Shown: in pieces, positions 8,506 to 14,427 of the stretch
Numbering within the stretch: the stretch's first letter is position 1
Layout of the letters: each line of letters starts with the position of its first letter
Assembly (NCBI GenBank): GCA_016932895.1
Contig: JAFGCA010000503.1
Span: forward strand, 1-14,428
Reading direction: 5' to 3'
DNA from: Sedimentisphaerales bacterium
Lineage (GTDB): Bacteria > Planctomycetota > Phycisphaerae > Sedimentisphaerales > SG8-4
Length of the DNA: 14,428 bases
Made by a program: the position numbers and the translations under genes
Notes under the pieces: generated by a model
What the model was told of the DNA's origin: nothing
The model's database searches: none
The model's input: the letters and a program-made list of their open reading frames with translations, nothing else

Positions 8506-9045
8506 TCAGTGTCCCGCGCTCCCACGGGCCCCCGTGCAGACGTATACGATGGCCGGCGGCAGATTCAGCGGAACGAATTTCAACTTCACCTCGGCAAAAT
8601 GCCGTCGAATCTCCTGGCCCAGAACGGGCGTGTACTGCAACTGGATATACTTTCCGCATCGTTCGCACAATTCAAGAATCCTCTCCTTCTCCCGCCTGCC
8701 AAACAGCGCCAGCGGCAACCCCGAGACAATGCAATCCGCCTGGTCCACGTATCGCTCGCACTGTGCGGCATCGCCGTTGATGACTTCCAGTCTCGAATCG
8801 TCGATCTCCCGCAAGCACCGGCAAAACTCCGCGTTGATCTCAAAGCACGTCAGGCGCCCGTTCTCCGGCAGGCGCTTGAGGATCTCCGTCGTCACCGACC
8901 CGGTGCCCGGCCCCAGTTCGATCACGCGCGCACCGCCGTCGATCTCCTCGGCCATCCGCCGCGCGAGCCGCCGGCCGCTCTCGACCACGGTGCCGAGTTG
9001 CCTGGGGTGACGCAGAAACTGACGCGTGAAACGCAACGTTCTCAT
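8506..9045 (-). CDS. Class I SAM-dependent methyltransferase, PmtA/COG3963-like
   Basis: A 179-residue Rossmann-fold methyltransferase. Motif I V-I-E-L-G-P-G-T-G-S-V-T (41-52) binds S-adenosylmethionine, the acidic residue ending strand 2 is in C-F-E-I-N (67-71), G-D-A-A-Q (91-95) follows, and S-G-L-P-L-A-L-F (108-115) occupies the motif IV position. The C-terminal N-L-P-P-A-I-V-Y-V (161-169) resembles the end of bacterial phospholipid N-methyltransferases (PmtA type), so phosphatidylethanolamine methylation is possible; an rRNA dimethyladenosine-type relative is the alternative. There is no signal peptide or membrane helix. The start at 9045 is preferred because GGAGG lies 7 bases upstream; the in-frame ATG at 9072 lacks a site. 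It lies upstream of nrdJ on the same strand and is divergent from the polysaccharide export gene across a 239-base control region. Confidence 0.82.
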   Translation of the reverse strand: MRTLRFTRQFLRHPRQLGTVVESGRRLARRMAEEIDGGARVIELGPGTGSVTTEILKRLPENGRLTCFEINAEFCRCLREIDDSRLEVINGDAAQCERYVDQADCIVSGLPLALFGRREKERILELCERCGKYIQLQYTPVLGQEIRRHFAEVKLKFVPLNLPPAIVYVCTGARGSAGH

Positions 9046-9081
9046 TCGGCTGCCTCCGGCCCACGAAATCACATTTTCTCC

Positions 9082-9111
9082 ACCTTACGAACAGGGCGCC
9101 GGAACCGTCAA
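9082..9111 (-). promoter_or_regulatory. Possible sigma70-type promoter for the methyltransferase gene
   Basis: On the minus strand TTGACG (9111-9106) is followed after 18 bases by TAAGGT (9087-9082). The -35 matches 5 of 6 consensus positions but the -10 only 3 of 6. Transcription would start about 30 bases before the gene. Weak on its own; supported only by its place in a divergent control region. Confidence 0.3.
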
Positions 9112-9169
9112 GGCATTTTGCTAATTTCTTGGTGTCAGCGGAGTTAGCCATGTTTTTTTGTGAAGACCC

Positions 9170-9198
9170 TTGACATAGAATACGATGTAGTTTACAAG
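9170..9198 (+). promoter_or_regulatory. Sigma70-type promoter of the polysaccharide export gene
   Basis: A perfect TTGACA (9170-9175) is followed after 17 bases by TACAAG (9193-9198), a 4-of-6 match to TATAAT. The surrounding stretch (9115-9203) is clearly AT-richer than the rest of the window. The predicted start of transcription, near 9204-9206, falls exactly on the left arm of the nested inverted repeat. Confidence 0.6.
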
Positions 9199-9203
9199 TT
9201 TTC

Positions 9204-9252
9204 GCATGCTGCGCAAACTCTGGTGAAACAGAGTGATGTACGCGCAGCATGC
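9204..9252 (+). promoter_or_regulatory. Nested perfect inverted repeat at the predicted mRNA 5' end
   Basis: GCATGCTGCGC (9204-9214) and GCGCAGCATGC (9242-9252) are perfect 11-base inverted arms. Inside them ACTCTG (9217-9222) and CAGAGT (9229-9234) form a second perfect 6-base stem around GTGAAA. The element ends 32 bases before the GTG start at 9285 and leaves the Shine-Dalgarno free. No T-run follows, so it is not an ordinary terminator. It could be a 5' stabilising or regulatory RNA hairpin, or a DNA operator (the outer arms would suit a dimeric regulator). Confidence 0.7.
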
Positions 9253-9284
9253 CGTCCGATAAGAGCAGGAAAAGGAGACCGAAA

Positions 9285-10055
9285 GTGAAGATGTTAAGGC
9301 AATTCGCTCTGGGATGTCTGCTGGTGGCTGTCTGCTGCGTGGCGGGATGCTTTTCGTCCGACCCCGCAAACATCCAGGCCTTCGTCAAACCGTATGAGGT
9401 GGACGTCACGTCCGAAGATTATATTCTGCAGCCGCCGGACGAAATCGAGATTCACTGTTCGCAGGTGCCCGAGATTCATCTGCGGCGTCAGTGGATCCGG
9501 CCCGATGGGAAGGTCAGTTTTGAAGCCCTGGGGGAGATCGAAGTCGCCGGCAAAACGCCGGGAGAGGTGGCCAGCCTCATCGAAAAAGAGGTGGAGAAGC
9601 TTTACACGCTCCCGGGCGACCATCCCGTGGATGTGCACATCTCGCTCTTTATCAGCAAGCGTTTTTACGTGCTCGGACAGGTGAATTCACCGGGGCCGCG
9701 GAATTACACGGGACGGGACAGTCTGCTGACCGCCCTGGCCCAAGCCCAGCCCAGCCCCACGGCCTGGGAACAGCGCGTGCAGGTGATCCGGCCGTCGGCC
9801 CAATTGGATGTCCCGCCCAAGGTCTTCGAGGTGAACTACGCCAAAATGATCGCCCTGGGCGACACCAGCAAAGACGTGCTCCTTGCGGAAGGCGACATCG
9901 TCTACGTCCCGCCGACCATTCCGGCAACCATAGCCATGACCATAGAGGAATTCATCACACCGATCGCTCGAGCCTTCTATGGAGCCTACCTGGTCCAGAA
10001 TCCGCCCGCGACATACGGCGGTGGCTACAGCCCTCAGGCCGGTGCCCGCTATTGA
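9285..10055 (+). CDS. Wza-like polysaccharide export lipoprotein (Poly_export + SLBB)
   Basis: A 256-residue outer-membrane-associated polysaccharide export protein. A type II signal peptide ends in the lipobox V-A-G-C, with the lipidated Cys at 22. A Poly_export domain spans about 45-123 (Y-I-L-Q-P-P-D-E-I-E-I, G-K-V-S-F-E-A-L-G, G-K-T-P-G-E-V-A). One SLBB-like domain covers about 127-210 (F-Y-V-L-G-Q-V-N-S-P-G, then A-E-G-D-I-V-Y-V-P-P). It has a single SLBB and no obvious amphipathic C-terminal channel helix, so it is shorter than E. coli Wza (about 380). The GTG start is chosen because GGAG (9274-9277) is 7 bases upstream; ATG 9249 lies inside the upstream inverted repeat. The membrane-protein gene follows after 58 bases. 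No Wzc-type kinase, glycosyltransferase or exosortase is in the window, though such export proteins often sit near exosortase loci, which fits the sorting-tail proteins downstream. Confidence 0.88.
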   Translation: MKMLRQFALGCLLVAVCCVAGCFSSDPANIQAFVKPYEVDVTSEDYILQPPDEIEIHCSQVPEIHLRRQWIRPDGKVSFEALGEIEVAGKTPGEVASLIEKEVEKLYTLPGDHPVDVHISLFISKRFYVLGQVNSPGPRNYTGRDSLLTALAQAQPSPTAWEQRVQVIRPSAQLDVPPKVFEVNYAKMIALGDTSKDVLLAEGDIVYVPPTIPATIAMTIEEFITPIARAFYGAYLVQNPPATYGGGYSPQAGARY

Positions 10056-10113
10056 TGGGATGAGCGTCATCGGTGATCGACAAGGGCTCGGTAAGAGATC
10101 CCGCGGAGGACCT

Positions 10114-10926
10114 ATGACGGCCAGGCGAGCCTTGAAGTGGACACACGTGGTCAGCACGGTCTGGTTCGTCCTGTGTGTGGTCTGCGTCCTGATCCTGGCC
10201 CTGCACCAGGCCGGCTTCAATTCGTGGTTGATCTTCTCGCTCTCCGGGCACTCCCTCATCCTGGTGTTCCTGCTCGTCAGTCTGTATTTGTTCGCGCTGT
10301 TTCGCGGCGTCCGCGGGGCTCAGCAGATCGAAGTGGAGCACCCGTTGACCGGCGGGCCGGCGTACATGGGATTTTACGTAGCAGCGCCCCTGATCGGGGG
10401 CCTGGCCGGCCTGTTCGGCATGGCCGGAACGCGGAATCCCATCCAATTCATGCTCGGCGTGGCCATGGGAACGCTCGGGACCACCTTTGCAATATGGGTC
10501 CTGCTGGACCCCCTCGCAGGCCTGATCGAGATGCTCGGGCCCGCCAGCCGCAAACACCGGGCCGAGCGCCTGGCCAAAGCCGAAGCCGAGCGGCGCGAGC
10601 GCCACGAAAGACGCGAGAGACTCCTGGCTGAAGCCTTTGCCCGGGAAGAGCAGGAGCGCCACCGCTGGCAACAGGAACTGCAGCCCCAGGCCGAGCGCCT
10701 GGCCACCCTGCTGGCGGTGGACGCCGACGGTTTCCGGGAGGCCGAACGCGAGGCCCTCGACATCGGCGCCCAAGCCTGGCGTTTAGGCGGAATCAACTGC
10801 ATGCGCGAGGTCCGCGACATGGCCGTGGCCATCAGCAAAGAAAGACAGGGCGACGCCGAAACCAGCGACTACATTTCCTACTGGTGGGACGGCATCGGAG
10901 AATGGCGTAAACCCTCCCTTTGTTAA
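10114..10926 (+). CDS. Unrecognised four-helix membrane protein with charged coiled-coil tail
   Basis: I do not recognise this 270-residue protein. It shows four hydrophobic segments (about 13-31, 38-64, 82-105, 109-133). From 146 to 198 there is a strongly charged Arg/Glu/Ala-rich helix, probably a coiled coil (runs such as A-E-A-E-R-R-E-R-H-E-R-R-E-R), and then a soluble tail ending W-W-D-G-I-G-E-W-R-K-P-S-L-C. With an even number of helices and an Arg/Lys-rich start and tail, both ends are predicted cytoplasmic. GGAGG (10105-10109) precedes the ATG by 4 bases, slightly tight. The frame is open upstream to 9979, but that part overlaps the export gene and is not needed. Closeness to the Wza-like gene suggests co-transcription and an envelope role, perhaps in export or secretion; this is inference from position only. 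Confidence 0.72.
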   Translation: MTARRALKWTHVVSTVWFVLCVVCVLILALHQAGFNSWLIFSLSGHSLILVFLLVSLYLFALFRGVRGAQQIEVEHPLTGGPAYMGFYVAAPLIGGLAGLFGMAGTRNPIQFMLGVAMGTLGTTFAIWVLLDPLAGLIEMLGPASRKHRAERLAKAEAERRERHERRERLLAEAFAREEQERHRWQQELQPQAERLATLLAVDADGFREAEREALDIGAQAWRLGGINCMREVRDMAVAISKERQGDAETSDYISYWWDGIGEWRKPSLC

Positions 10927-11270
10927 CGGCCGGCCGACCCGGCACGAGATCCGCTTCCAGGCGCACGACGGAAACCTCCGGTCGTCAGCTCTGGCCTTCT
11001 CCGCCATTCTTGGACGCAGGAAGGGAACCGCCTCCGTGCGATTCACCTCCCTGCCATCCAAGCGCTTGGCAAAGAATACAACGCCCCCACTTTCAAACGC
11101 GCAGTCAAACCGCGCGTCGCTGCCAGATATCGTCAGCGGTGGTATATAGAACACGACCTCGACCAACGGAATCTTCGTCTGAGTCCATAGTCAAAACGTC
11201 TTACCATCTCCCTGGTTCACGCCTGACCCCGGAAGAACACGCCCTCGTTTCCTTCGAATTCAAGAACGTG
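10927..11270. other. Convergent intergenic stretch, no confident gene
   Basis: This lies between the stop of the four-helix membrane protein (+) and the stop of the Cys-rich sorting-tail protein (-). No T-tailed hairpin was found. Both strands show long open frames through 10927-11148: a minus-strand frame runs from an ATG at 11166 to 10783 (127 codons), overlapping the end of the membrane-protein gene, and a plus-strand frame is open until the stop at 11149-11151. Neither has a convincing Shine-Dalgarno. It may hold the remnant of a lost gene, or be non-coding. Confidence 0.4.
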
Positions 11271-11789
11271 TCACAGCACTCCCCGTCTGCGCATGCATCC
11301 TGCGACGAAGGCCCCGATGCCAGCCAGCAGCGCTGCCCCGGGGGCGGGAATCCGACAACAAGGCCTACATGGCTGACACGGTTGCCAGCACGAACAGTCC
11401 GGCCAGTCAAACGAACAGCCGTAATCGGCTCCGAAACCGCACGAAGGAATGTGCGACGTCGCACGCCAACCGGTCTGATATCCGCCTATCCGGTCGGACA
11501 AACCGGACATCAGATCGGGATACGAGTTGGGCCAGGTGAGACAGCCCCCCATCGTGTCCGGGCAAAGGCCATCCATCTGCAGGCAGTGGCCTCCCGTAAA
11601 GAGATTGCCCCAACCCCCCAGGGTATCGAATAGCGAATCAAACTGCGAGGCCCCTGACGACGCGCCGCTCCGGACGCCGCCCCAGAAACCGGATCCGCCA
11701 AACAGCCCAAAGGACCCATTCGCCATGCCGACACGGGGACATGTGAGACCCAAACCAACAATTGAAATCAAAAGTACCTTCCCTCTCAT
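11271..11789 (-). CDS. Cys-rich secreted protein with P-A-P-G-A exosortase-type tail
   Basis: 172 residues. The N-terminal signal peptide (1-23, M-R-G-K then a hydrophobic core, cleavage near M-A-N) directs Sec export. A Gly/Ser-rich region (24-66) follows, then a region with 12 cysteines after the signal (69, 76, 83, 117, 125, 132, 134, 138, 141, 144, 145, 165), eight of them packed into 117-145 just before the tail. The C-terminus has the three parts of an exosortase sorting signal: I-P-A-P-G-A (147-152), a hydrophobic stretch, and R-R-R-G near the end. In the known PEP-CTERM family this tail is recognised by an exosortase and the mature protein is released or attached to the surface; here Ala replaces the usual Glu of P-E-P. 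ATG 11789 is chosen because GGGAG lies 7 bases upstream. The gene follows another sorting-tail gene on the same strand. The cysteines may form disulfides or bind metal. Function unknown. Confidence 0.75.
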   Translation of the reverse strand: MRGKVLLISIVGLGLTCPRVGMANGSFGLFGGSGFWGGVRSGASSGASQFDSLFDTLGGWGNLFTGGHCLQMDGLCPDTMGGCLTWPNSYPDLMSGLSDRIGGYQTGWRATSHIPSCGFGADYGCSFDWPDCSCWQPCQPCRPCCRIPAPGAALLAGIGAFVAGCMRRRGVL

Positions 11790-11898
11790 GCCGTCGCTCC
11801 CACTGAAGAACAAGCCTCCCACGCCCTCCTCCTCAGCGAGCTACGCAAGCACTTGCATCTATCTGATGCGTGACGCGGTGGAATCGACCATCAAGGGC

Positions 11899-11937
11899 CC
11901 GGGGAGGAACCCACGTCCCTGCGACGCTCCTTCCCGG
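11899..11937. repeat. Nested hairpin between the two complete sorting-tail genes
   Basis: CCGGGGAGGA (11899-11908) pairs with TCCTTCCCGG (11928-11937); CGTC (11914-11917) and GACG (11922-11925) form an inner stem. The outer stem is complete on the plus strand with one G-U pair, while on the minus strand it has one A-C mismatch. It lies 37 bases past the stop of the 251-residue gene in its direction of transcription. No T-run follows, so termination by it is doubtful; mRNA processing or protection is possible. Confidence 0.5.
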
Positions 11938-11973
11938 ATCGCCCTTCAGGTCAAACCTCATGCCGCAATCGAT

Positions 11974-12729
11974 CTACAGTGCCCGGCGCCGACGCATCCA
12001 GCCAACCAGACCCGTACCGATGCAACCCAACAGAATCGCACCCGGAGCAGGAATCGGACCAGCCGAGATGTGTGCAGTGTCAGTCACGCTCGGATCATTT
12101 CCCCCTGCACCACCCATATTGCCGCCCACCATGAAGCCAATATTGGTGACTTGGGTCAGATCTGGAACCAGCGTTGGAGATAACGCCGACCCGTCCCATT
12201 GCAGGCCTGCTGAGAAGTCCAATACCAAGTTCGCTGACTGGCCTGGTTGCAGGGTCACCCAATTCGACTGGAACATACCATTGTCGCCAGGAACAGGCAT
12301 ATAGCCCGTATTCATGTACAAAGCGACAACCCAATCACTCTGGTTGTCATTCCAGAGCGTCAAACCGAAACCATCATAAGTACTCAGGTCATCGGTGCCA
12401 CCGAGCAGGCTATTAGAGGTAATCCCAGTACCCGTAGCTGTCACACCATCCCACTGAGCACCAATCATTATTGACTGCCAACCTGATTGCTCGCTCATTT
12501 GAAGGGCGTATCCGACACTCCCGCCCATAGGCACGGGATAGGTGACGGGGGGCGCATCGGTGGTCTTCCCAACGAGATATGTGGAACCCGCCTGCGTGGG
12601 GTCAAGCGGATTTTCCCCAGTTTGCCACAACTGGGACAACTGACTCTGATTCAGCGTGTAAACGCCTGCACCCAAGGCCCAAGAGGCCGGCAGAGTTATC
12701 ACAAGCAGCATAAACAGAAACCGTTTCAT
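11974..12729 (-). CDS. Secreted beta-rich protein with P-A-P-G-A exosortase-type tail
   Basis: 251 residues. A clear Sec signal peptide (M-K-R-F-L-F-M-L-L-V, cleavage near A-L-G-A, about 18-21) is followed by about 200 residues rich in Asn, Gly, Thr and aromatic residues with alternating strands (for example Y-D-G-F-G-L-T-L-W-N-D-N and N-W-V-T-L-Q-P-G-Q-S-A-N-L). This looks like a jelly-roll/beta-sandwich of the carbohydrate-binding kind, though I cannot name the family. The C-terminus G-P-I-P-A-P-G-A (224-231), hydrophobic helix, W-M-R-R-R-R-A-L is a textbook three-part sorting signal with P-A-P in place of P-E-P. The start at 12729 is fixed by AGGAG 6 bases upstream; the longer open frame to 12924 is ignored. 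A probable promoter lies about 510 bases upstream (13242-13271), implying a long leader. It probably acts on or outside the cell envelope after exosortase processing. Confidence 0.85.
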   Translation of the reverse strand: MKRFLFMLLVITLPASWALGAGVYTLNQSQLSQLWQTGENPLDPTQAGSTYLVGKTTDAPPVTYPVPMGGSVGYALQMSEQSGWQSIMIGAQWDGVTATGTGITSNSLLGGTDDLSTYDGFGLTLWNDNQSDWVVALYMNTGYMPVPGDNGMFQSNWVTLQPGQSANLVLDFSAGLQWDGSALSPTLVPDLTQVTNIGFMVGGNMGGAGGNDPSVTDTAHISAGPIPAPGAILLGCIGTGLVGWMRRRRAL

Positions 12730-12773
12730 CTTATTCTCCTTTGTCATTGCAGCAGGTATTTCGGAAATCCGTT

Positions 12774-13136
12774 TCAAAGAAAGTGTTTTGCCGGAAGGAT
12801 CCCCGGCGGGCCGCGTGCCCCGGTGCCATAGGGAAACGACGCTTCGTAGACCCATGATCCCGTCAGACGAGACGTCCTTGTCCGGTCGTGACAGGGGGCA
12901 TGGTTTGCCGGTACGGAGCCCCATGCCTCTTTTGCGACCCAGAGACCACGGTGTTGGCTCAGAGAGATGTGCAGCGAACGCGCGAACCGTTTGAGGGCAC
13001 GCGTCTGCGTGACAACGGCCAAAGCCGCCGGTGAAACCTCATGCGTTCCGCCCCAAGCGACGCTTCGCGCGCCTGTTGCGGCTGTTCCGCATGATTCAAG
13101 AATGATCGCGAATGGACATCCCCTGCCTAAACGCAT
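12774..13136 (-). CDS. Possible 120-residue leader ORF, doubtful
   Basis: The frame begins M-R-L-G-R-G-C-P-F and has AAGGAG 8 bases before its ATG, one of the better ribosome binding sites in the window. It ends 44 bases before the next start. Against it: the composition (many Arg, Gly, Pro, Ser, His; no hydrophobic core or recognisable domain) is what a GC-rich non-coding sequence gives, and it overlaps the hairpin at 12884-12939. It could be a regulatory leader ORF for the downstream sorting-tail gene, or chance. It resembles no family I know. Confidence 0.25.
   Translation of the reverse strand: MRLGRGCPFAIILESCGTAATGARSVAWGGTHEVSPAALAVVTQTRALKRFARSLHISLSQHRGLWVAKEAWGSVPANHAPCHDRTRTSRLTGSWVYEASFPYGTGARGPPGILPAKHFL
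12884..12939. repeat. Two-part hairpin in the leader of the 251-residue gene
   Basis: An outer stem GGTCG (12884-12888)/CGACC (12935-12939) encloses a perfect 7-base stem GGCATGG (12897-12903)/CCATGCC (12921-12927) around a 17-base loop. The minus-strand loop contains GGCAAA next to the stem. It does not match the riboswitch classes I can recall in detail. As a leader element of a surface-protein gene it may be regulatory. Confidence 0.5.
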
Positions 13137-13241
13137 CTCCCCGTCTCCTTACGGCTCACCCACCCCGTCTCCGTTCGTGAGTTCCAGGCCACCCCCCGTT
13201 TCAGAACTGGAGATGGCCTCCTCCAATCAACATCCGCCGCT

Positions 13242-13271
13242 ACCATACGACGCTGTCTGCCGGCCTGTCAA
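13242..13271 (-). promoter_or_regulatory. Probable sigma70-type promoter for the sorting-tail genes
   Basis: On the minus strand a perfect TTGACA (13271-13266) is followed after 18 bases by TATGGT (13247-13242), a 4-of-6 match. Transcription would begin near 13235, about 500 bases before the ATG at 12729. It sits just downstream of a T-tailed hairpin that would insulate it from the partial gene to the right. Confidence 0.5.
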
Positions 13272-13426
13272 GCGAAAAATGCCATCAAGAATCGAATTTC
13301 TCTGTTGGAAGCGATTTCTTCTTAGCACGTATACGGTGGGCCCAGGCAGCGGTTCACTGCTTGGGCGGTCAGTCCGAAAAATGTCGCGGCAAGGTCCCTT
13401 AAGGCCCAGTCCGATAATACCGCCCC

Positions 13427-13491
13427 AAAAAAAAGGCAACCGCCGCCCTCGGCCCCCTCTCCGGCCGTGCGCCCTCAATCCTCCCGTTGCC
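13427..13491 (-). terminator. T8-tailed hairpin, likely rho-independent terminator
   Basis: On the minus strand GGCAAC (13491-13486) pairs with GTTGCC (13440-13435) and is followed at once by eight T (13434-13427). Inside, CGGCC/GGCCG (13467-13463 with 13454-13450) forms a second stem. The enclosed segment is long (45 bases) and purine-rich, so the structure is less certain than the T-run. It lies some 330 bases past the stop of the partial gene. Confidence 0.5.
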
Positions 13492-13752
13492 GAAGGGCCT
13501 TGGCGCCCCCGGAGCATCCCGCCGGCAACCACCTGGGTTTTGTACTCTATCGCGGTTTATGAGAAAGTCTTCGTGCAGAGTGAAGTGAAGCCGGACGAGG
13601 AAGAAACGAGGCCGCCACCGCTGCGCAGGGAGCTCCCGTTCGATGCCCGGACCCCGAAGAACTTCGCGCAGGGCAAGTCCTTCGCCAGCCGGCCGTCAAG
13701 GCAACACCGTCCAGGGGGACGGACGAGAACGCGGCAGTCCCGCGGCGCAATC

Positions 13753-13794
13753 AGAAGGAAGAGACCGGGACAGATCGCCGGCAACCTGTCCCGG
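13753..13794 (-). terminator. Likely terminator after the partial sorting-tail gene
   Basis: On the minus strand CCGGGACAG (13794-13786) pairs perfectly over 9 bases with CTGTCCCGG (13773-13765) around a 12-base loop. A pyrimidine tract TCTCTTCCTTCT follows (13764-13753). It begins about 30 bases after the stop at 13825. Confidence 0.65.
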
Positions 13795-13824
13795 CCACAT
13801 AATCCACTCAATTGCTCACGTAAA

Positions 13825-14427
13825 TCACAGCACCCTGCGCCGACGGAACCAGCCGACCAGACCGGCACCAAGGCTACCCAGGATGATCGCGCCCGGAGCG
13901 GGGATGCAAATCGTATCCACGTGAATCCCGCCCAGCGCGGCCTCTATGTACTCCCCCGTGTCCGCGGTGTACGGAGCGATGCGGAAGTAGATATCATCCT
14001 TCGCTGGATTCGGGTAGATGCGGAAGGCCAGATCGGCAGCCTCGTGATAAGGCTCCCAAGGCACAGTCGTGAATCCGCCGCCCCCGAAAGCATTCGCGAA
14101 GATGATCTTGCCTGCATACCCAATGTCAATCTGAATCTCTTTGAATCCAAGAGGCTCCGGGAAGTTCTGCAGCTCAATCCACACCCAGATCTCGTCGCCG
14201 GTGTACTGGCTGCCACCCGTGAAATAGCCGTCTCCGGCGGCCGCGGCGCTCGGCGCGACATAGACGCCCGAGATGAAGGCGTTGTTCGTGGCCGCCAGCG
14301 GACCAAAAGTAAACTCCGTCGCCGGCGAGGCCACATAGTCATACGGCACATTGTCCGACACTTCCACGCCCGAGTTGAAGTCCCAGTACGCATGGACCGA
14401 ACGCGGGTGGTCCTCCGGCCACCAGCC
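13825..14427 (-). CDS. Secreted protein with P-A-P-G-A exosortase-type tail, N-terminus outside window
   Basis: The last ~200 residues of a gene that continues past the right edge: the frame is open to the edge (W-W-P-E-D-H-P-R-S-V-H-A-Y-W-D-F-N-S-G), so the GTG at 14367 is not a start. The visible part is beta-rich with many aromatic and acidic residues (W-V-W-I-E-L-Q-N-F, Y-F-R-I-A-P-Y). It closes with V-D-T-I-C-I-P-A-P-G-A, a hydrophobic stretch and G-W-F-R-R-R-R-V-L, the same three-part sorting signal as the two genes to the left. This predicts a secreted, exosortase-processed surface protein; the missing N-terminus should carry a signal peptide. A perfect 9-base hairpin follows the stop. 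The fold family is not recognised. Confidence 0.8.
   Translation of the reverse strand, partial: GWWPEDHPRSVHAYWDFNSGVEVSDNVPYDYVASPATEFTFGPLAATNNAFISGVYVAPSAAAAGDGYFTGGSQYTGDEIWVWIELQNFPEPLGFKEIQIDIGYAGKIIFANAFGGGGFTTVPWEPYHEAADLAFRIYPNPAKDDIYFRIAPYTADTGEYIEAALGGIHVDTICIPAPGAIILGSLGAGLVGWFRRRRVL

Larger units (their letters stand above)
12730..13824. other. 1.1-kb region without a confident gene; leader and terminators
   Basis: No open frame here looks like a real protein except, weakly, the one at 12774-13136. In minus-strand order the region contains: a terminator after the partial sorting-tail gene (13765-13794); a second T-tailed hairpin (13427-13491); a hairpin GCCCAGGCAG/CTGCTTGGGC (13340-13349 with 13357-13366); a probable promoter (13242-13271); and a leader running to the gene at 12729, with a hairpin at 12884-12939 and a 10-base direct repeat (13139-13148 and 13163-13172). 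The stretch 13500-13750 shows nothing I can name. Confidence 0.5.

Noticed and set aside
10920..11633. 237-codon plus-strand frame over the Cys-rich gene
   Set aside because: It overlaps a minus-strand gene with signal peptide, ribosome site and sorting tail; composition is random-like.
12884..12939. Cyclic-di-GMP (GEMM) riboswitch, suggested by GGCAAACC-like and CGCAAA-like strings in the leader
   Set aside because: The strings occur in the wrong order and spacing for the GEMM-I core, and the paired regions do not fit.
13227..13532. 101-codon minus-strand frame
   Set aside because: It runs across a T8-tailed hairpin and a promoter, is rich in Gly and Arg, and has no domain.
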